The notes below the pieces were generated by a model. The model ran no database searches. It worked only from the letters and a program-made list of their open reading frames with translations, and was not told where the DNA came from. Position numbers and translations under genes: made by a program. 46,618 nucleotides of DNA, taken from positions 1 to 46,618 of the forward strand of contig JANNOJ010000009.1 in the NCBI GenBank assembly GCA_031399025.1, given 5' to 3'. This document shows, one piece after another, positions 42,663-46,618 of this stretch (positions are counted from its first letter, which is position 1; every line of letters starts with the position of its first letter). This stretch comes from CBDBZL01 sp031399025 (GTDB lineage Bacteria > Pseudomonadota > Alphaproteobacteria > Sphingomonadales > Sphingomonadaceae).

Positions 42663-43283
42663 ATGATCCAGGCCTACGCCTTCTACCTGTTCGCCGCGCT
42701 GATGCTCGCCAGCGGCGCGCTGACGATCCTGTCGCGCAACCCGGTGCACTCGGTGCTGTGGCTGATCCTGGCGTTCTTCAATGCGGCGGGGCTGATGGTG
42801 ATCGTGGGCGCCGAGTTCATCGCCATGCTGCTGGTGATCGTCTATGTCGGCGCGGTCGCGGTGCTGTTCCTGTTCGTGGTGATGATGCTCGACATCGACT
42901 TCGCCGAGCTGCGCGCCGGGTTCATGAAGAACTTCCCGCTCGGCATCGCCATCGCCGCGGTGCTGCTGGCCGAGCTGGTGCTGGGGGTGGGGGCCTATCA
43001 GGCGGGCGGGCTGGCGCTCGGCACGCCCAACGGCGCCGCCGACCCGCTCCCCGGGCGCAGCAACATCGAGAACATCGGCGCGCTGCTGTACGGGCGCTAT
43101 TTGTTCCTGTTCGAGACCGCGGGGCTGATCCTGCTGGTGGCGATGATCGGCGCGATCGTGCTCACTCACCGCGAGCAGCGCACCACCCGTGGCCACCAGA
43201 ATATCGGCCGCCAGAACGCCCGCCGGCCCGGCGAGGCGACCGTGCTCACCCGGCCGGAAGTGGGCGCGGGGGTGAAGCTGTGA
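42663..43283 (+). CDS. nuoJ: NADH-quinone oxidoreductase subunit J
   Basis: The 206-residue subunit has five helices, with AGLMVIVGAEFIAMLLVIVY in two adjoining parts and GAVAVLFLFVVMMLDID as the family signature, and GLILLVAMIGAIVLT as the last helix. Known: NuoJ contributes to the proton path near NuoK and NuoA. ATG 42663 gives the usual MIQAYAFYLF start; GTG 42633 would add ten unconserved residues. It ends with a GTGA overlap with nuoK. Confidence 0.97.
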   Translation: MIQAYAFYLFAALMLASGALTILSRNPVHSVLWLILAFFNAAGLMVIVGAEFIAMLLVIVYVGAVAVLFLFVVMMLDIDFAELRAGFMKNFPLGIAIAAVLLAELVLGVGAYQAGGLALGTPNGAADPLPGRSNIENIGALLYGRYLFLFETAGLILLVAMIGAIVLTHREQRTTRGHQNIGRQNARRPGEATVLTRPEVGAGVKL

Positions 43284-43585
43284 TCGGGATCGAGCATTAC
43301 GTGATCGTCAGTTCGATCCTGTTCGTGCTGGGGGTGCTGGGCATCTTCCTCAACCGCAAGAACATCATCGTCATCCTGATGGCCATCGAGCTCATCCTGC
43401 TGGCGGTGAACCTGAATTTCGTCGCCTTCAGCTCTTTCCTGGGCGATTTGACGGGGCAGATCTTCGCCATGTTCGTGCTGACCGTGGCGGCGGGCGAGGC
43501 GGCCATCGGGCTGGCCATCCTGGTGATCTACTTCCGCGGGCGCGGGACCATCGCGGTGGACGACGTCAACCGGATGAAGGGCTGA
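43280..43585 (+). CDS. nuoK: NADH-quinone oxidoreductase subunit K
   Basis: The 101-residue subunit has three helices and the conserved glutamates in ILMAIELILLAVNLNFV and VLTVAAGEAAIGLAILV. Known: NuoK (MrpC-like) uses these buried carboxylates in proton transfer. It starts at GTG 43280, overlapping the nuoJ stop, and is followed by nuoL after 10 bp. Confidence 0.97.
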   Translation: MIGIEHYVIVSSILFVLGVLGIFLNRKNIIVILMAIELILLAVNLNFVAFSSFLGDLTGQIFAMFVLTVAAGEAAIGLAILVIYFRGRGTIAVDDVNRMKG

Positions 43586-43595
43586 GACCGGCTCC

Positions 43596-45656
43596 GTGCA
43601 GTCGATCGTCGTCATCGTCTTTGCGCCGCTGGTGGCCGCGATCATCGCCGGCATGGGCAACCGCGCGCTCGGCAACGTCGCCGCCAAGGCGATCACCACG
43701 GCCGGCCTGGTCCTGGCCGCGGCGCTGTCGTGGCCGATCTTCCTCGCTTTCATCGGCGGCACCGCCGAGGCGAGCGTGGTGCCGGTGCTCAAGTGGGTGG
43801 AATCGGGCGCGCTCAGCTTCGACTGGGCGCTGCGGGTCGATGCGCTGACCGCGGTGATGCTGGTCGTCATCACCACGGTCTCGGCGCTCGTGCACCTCTA
43901 CAGTTGGGGCTACATGGAGGAGGACCCGGACCAGCCGCGCTTCTTCGCCTACCTCTCGCTGTTCACCTTCGCCATGCTGATGCTGGTGACGGCCGACAAC
44001 CTGGTGCAGATGTTCTTCGGCTGGGAAGGCGTGGGCCTTGCGTCCTACCTGCTCATCGGTTTCTGGTTCAAGAAGCCTTCCGCCAATGCCGCCGCGATCA
44101 AGGCCTTCGTGGTCAACCGCGTCGGGGACCTGGGCTTCATGCTCGGCATCTTCGGCACCTTCCTGGTGTTCGGCACCACCTCCATCCCCGCGATCCTCGA
44201 GGCGGCGCCCGGCATGGCGGGCTCGACCATCGGCTTCCTGGGGATGCGGCTCGATACCATGACCATCCTGTGCCTGCTGCTGTTCGTGGGCGCGATGGGC
44301 AAGTCGGCGCAGCTTGGCCTGCACACCTGGCTGCCCGATGCGATGGAAGGGCCGACGCCCGTCTCCGCGCTAATCCACGCCGCCACCATGGTGACCGCCG
44401 GCGTCTTCATGGTCTGCCGCCTCTCGCCCATGTTCGAGGCCGCGCCGGTGGCGCTGGCGTTCGTGACCTTCATCGGCGCGGCCACCTGCATCTTCGCCGC
44501 CACCATCGGTACGACGCAGTGGGACATCAAGCGGGTGATCGCCTATTCCACCTGCTCGCAGCTGGGCTACATGTTCTTCGCCGCGGGCGTGGGCGCGTAT
44601 GGGGCGGCGATGTTCCACCTGTTCACCCACGCCTTCTTCAAGGCGCTGCTGTTCCTGGGCGCGGGCTCGGTCATCCACGCGATGCACCACGAGCAGGACA
44701 TGCGCTATTACGGGGGCTTGCGCAAAAGCATCCCGCTCACCTTCTGGGCGATGATGGCGGGCACGCTGGCCATCACCGGCGTGGGCCTGGTGCCGATCCA
44801 TGCGGGTTTCGCAGGCTTCCACTCCAAGGATGCGATCCTCGAGGCGGCGTTCGCCAGCGGCACCGGTATGGGCATTTTCGCCTTCTGGATGGGCACCTTC
44901 GCCGCGCTGCTGACGGCGTTCTATTCCTGGCGGCTGATGTTCCTCACCTTCTGGGGCAAGCCACGCTGGGCGCAGAGCGAGCATATCCAGCACGCCATGC
45001 ACTACGGCCACGATGATCCCATCGATCATAGCCCGGCGAGCCAGGAGGATGGCGGGCACGACGCCGCCCACGCCGTGCCGCATCCGGCACACGCGGACGG
45101 CACCGCCGGCTACCACCCGCACGAGAGCCCGGCCGCCATGCTGGTGCCGCTGGGCGTGCTCAGCCTGGGGGCGATCTTCGCCGGCTGGCTGTTCAGTCAT
45201 TCCTTCCTCGACGAGGCGGAATTCTGGAACGGCTCGATCGCCTACAATGCCGAGCTGATGCACGCCATCCACGAGGTGCCGGCGCCGGTCGCCTACGCCG
45301 CCACCATCGTGATGGTGCTGGGCTTCCTCGCCGCTTTCTACGCCTACCTGCGCCGCCCTCACGTGCCGGCGAAGGTGGCAGGCGCGCTGGGGCCGATCTA
45401 TCGCTTCGTGTTCAACAAATGGTACTTCGACGAGCTGTATGACGCCATTTTCGTGAAGCCCGCCTTCGCGCTCGGCCGGCTGTTCTGGCAGCGCGGCGAT
45501 GTCGGCATCATCGATCGCTTCGGGCCCAACGGCGCGGCCTGGCTGGTCGATCGCGGCGCGATCGTGGCCAAGCGGGTGCAGTCCGGCTACCTCACCTCCT
45601 ATGCGCTGATCATGCTGCTCGGGCTCGTGGGTGCGGTCAGCTGGGTGCTGGCCTAG
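43596..45656 (+). CDS. nuoL: NADH-quinone oxidoreductase subunit L
   Basis: The 686-residue antiporter-like subunit has the expected helices, with FFGWEGVGLASYLLIGFW, GKSAQLGLHTWLPDAMEGPT and the lysine/histidine channel region ALIHAATMVTAGVFM. Residues about 461-511 form a loop with about a dozen histidines (HIQHAMHYGHDDPIDH and later HAVPHPAHADG, YHPHES) between helices. Known: NuoL is the distal proton pump and carries the long lateral helix, here in the C-terminal third. GTG 43596 is the start. Its TAG shares a G with the GTG of nuoM. Confidence 0.97.
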   Translation: MQSIVVIVFAPLVAAIIAGMGNRALGNVAAKAITTAGLVLAAALSWPIFLAFIGGTAEASVVPVLKWVESGALSFDWALRVDALTAVMLVVITTVSALVHLYSWGYMEEDPDQPRFFAYLSLFTFAMLMLVTADNLVQMFFGWEGVGLASYLLIGFWFKKPSANAAAIKAFVVNRVGDLGFMLGIFGTFLVFGTTSIPAILEAAPGMAGSTIGFLGMRLDTMTILCLLLFVGAMGKSAQLGLHTWLPDAMEGPTPVSALIHAATMVTAGVFMVCRLSPMFEAAPVALAFVTFIGAATCIFAATIGTTQWDIKRVIAYSTCSQLGYMFFAAGVGAYGAAMFHLFTHAFFKALLFLGAGSVIHAMHHEQDMRYYGGLRKSIPLTFWAMMAGTLAITGVGLVPIHAGFAGFHSKDAILEAAFASGTGMGIFAFWMGTFAALLTAFYSWRLMFLTFWGKPRWAQSEHIQHAMHYGHDDPIDHSPASQEDGGHDAAHAVPHPAHADGTAGYHPHESPAAMLVPLGVLSLGAIFAGWLFSHSFLDEAEFWNGSIAYNAELMHAIHEVPAPVAYAATIVMVLGFLAAFYAYLRRPHVPAKVAGALGPIYRFVFNKWYFDELYDAIFVKPAFALGRLFWQRGDVGIIDRFGPNGAAWLVDRGAIVAKRVQSGYLTSYALIMLLGLVGAVSWVLA

Positions 45657-46444
45657 TGGACGGCTTTCCCATCCTCTCGCTCATGCTGCTGGTGCCGCTG
45701 GTCGGCGCGATCGCCTGCGTGTTCCTGGCGCCCGGGCCGGCGCGGGCCGTCGCGCTCGCCGCCACGCTGATCGATCTGGCGCTCGGCATCGTCCTGTGGG
45801 CGAGCTACGATATCGGCGGCGCGCAATGGCAGTTCCAGGAGCGCGCCGAGCTGTTCGCCGGCTTCTCCTGGGCGCTGGGCATCGACGGAATCGCGCTGAT
45901 GCTCATCGTGCTCTCGGTGTTCCTGATGCCGATCTGCATCGGCGCCAGCTGGCGCGCGATCGACAAGCGCGTGGGTGAGTTCATGGGCGCGTTCCTGCTG
46001 GTGGAGGTGACCATGATCGGCGTGTTCGCCGCGCAGGACCTACTCTTGTTCTACATGTTCTTCGAGGCCGGCCTCATCCCGATGTACCTCATCATCGGCG
46101 TCTGGGGCGGGGACAACCGGATTTACGCCGCCTACAAGTTCGTCCTCTATACGCTGCTCGGCTCGCTGCTGATGCTGGTCGCGATGCTGTGGATGATCTT
46201 CACCGCCGGCACGACCTCCATCCCCGAGCTGATGGTCTACGACTTCAGCCCGGCGGCGCAGACCTGGCTGTGGCTCGCCTTCTTCGCCAGCTTCGCGGTG
46301 AAGATGCCGATGTGGCCGGTGCACACTTGGCTGCCCGACGCGCACGTCCAGGCGCCCACCGCCGGCTCGATCATCCTGGCGGGCGTGCTCTTGAAGATGG
46401 GCGGCTACGGCTTCATCCGCTTCAGCCTGCCGATGTTCCCCGAG
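45656..46444 (+). CDS. nuoM: NADH-quinone oxidoreductase subunit M, truncated by a sequence junction
   Basis: From GTG 45656 about 263 residues are a normal NuoM: LFYMFFEAGLIPMYLIIGVW, YAAYKFVLYTLLGSLLM, FAVKMPMWPVHTWLPDAHVQ and AGSIILAGVLLKMGGYGFIR followed by FSLPMFPE. At that point the expected next helices (the conserved YSSVAHMG region and others) do not follow; instead the reading frame continues, in phase, into unrelated FkbM-type sequence. Known: complete NuoM is about 500 residues and is one of three proton-pumping antiporter subunits. Nearly half is therefore missing in this window, and no nuoN follows. Confidence 0.92.
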
Positions 46445-46618
46445 GTTGACTCGCTTCTCGACCAGTGCGTCCCACCCGGAACCACCATCGATTTTCTCAA
46501 GGTCGACGTCGAGGGGTTGGAAGCGGACGTGCTCCGCTCCAACAACTGGGAGAAGTGGCGGCCGAAGGTCGTCGTTGTCGAATGCTTTGCGCCACACATT
46601 GCTGGTTCGACACACGAT
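46445..46618 (+). CDS. Internal fragment of an FkbM-family methyltransferase, joined in frame to nuoM
   Basis: The 58 codons to the window edge read VDSLLDQCVPPGTTIDFLKV and then DVEGLEADVLRSNNWEKW, RPKVVVVECFAPH. The string IDFLKVDVEGLEADVL with a following tryptophan/RP-VVVVE is the well-known core of FkbM methyltransferases, seen in sugar and polysaccharide clusters. Neither the N-terminus nor the C-terminus of such a protein is present. GC drops visibly at the junction. It is unrelated to nuoM and has no start codon of its own. Confidence 0.85.

Overview
The window is GC-rich DNA (about two thirds G+C by eye) from an alphaproteobacterium, most likely the order Sphingomonadales and perhaps the Erythrobacteraceae. 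That placement is my reading of familiar features, not a computed result: the full nuo operon style, sdhB next to zapE, an RNase E whose S1 domain carries a long acidic insert, exosortase-A-associated genes, and small secreted proteins of sphingomonad type. Genes are densely packed and many start codons overlap the preceding stop (ATGA, GTGA, TGATG). I see no rRNA, tRNA, CRISPR array, insertion sequence or prophage gene.

Layout. 1-915 (minus): 5' part of an OmpA-family outer-membrane protein with 24 consecutive prolines, cut by the window edge. 1036-6077 (minus): one compact operon reading UDG-like protein, lytic transglycosylase, moaB, a decayed AAA ATPase and a PA0069-type radical SAM protein. 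6135-9248 (plus): ETF-ubiquinone oxidoreductase, a HEPN-like hypothetical and ispE. After a 511-bp gap come ilvD, nnr and an RNA m5U-type methyltransferase. 14221-17365: a carrier protein, an AMP-dependent ligase and a PLP decarboxylase of the exosortase-A-associated kind. 17435-22631 (minus): rne, sdhB and zapE. 23103-29701 (plus): mrcA, a peroxiredoxin, prfB, a lipoprotein-like SAM methyltransferase and a nitronate-monooxygenase-family flavoprotein. 29919-32072: a small secreted protein, an SH3-like protein and a thiolase. 32280 to the end (plus): nuoA to nuoM of respiratory complex I.

How they work together. The right third encodes the proton-pumping NADH:quinone oxidoreductase. SdhB and ETF-QO are two further entry points of electrons into the same quinone pool. 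The thiolase and the ETF route fit fatty-acid oxidation. Other genes serve the envelope (PBP1A, lytic transglycosylase, OmpA), branched-chain amino acids (ilvD), isoprenoids (ispE), NAD(P)HX repair (nnr), molybdopterin (moaB), translation termination (prfB) and RNA decay (rne).

What deserves attention. (1) The nuo operon carries four extra, translationally coupled reading frames: a lipoprotein between nuoC and nuoD, one-helix proteins between D/E and E/F, and a secreted internally duplicated protein between F/G. (2) rne is interrupted by an in-frame TAG inside its S1 domain. (3) nuoM switches near position 46,445 into FkbM-methyltransferase sequence of visibly lower GC, so the right end is either a real rearrangement or a chimeric assembly join. 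(4) The AAA ATPase has three frameshifts and a stop. (5) The exosortase-A-associated trio stands here without any exosortase gene beside it. I found no clearly new defence or mobile system; the nuo-embedded genes are the best candidate for undescribed biology.
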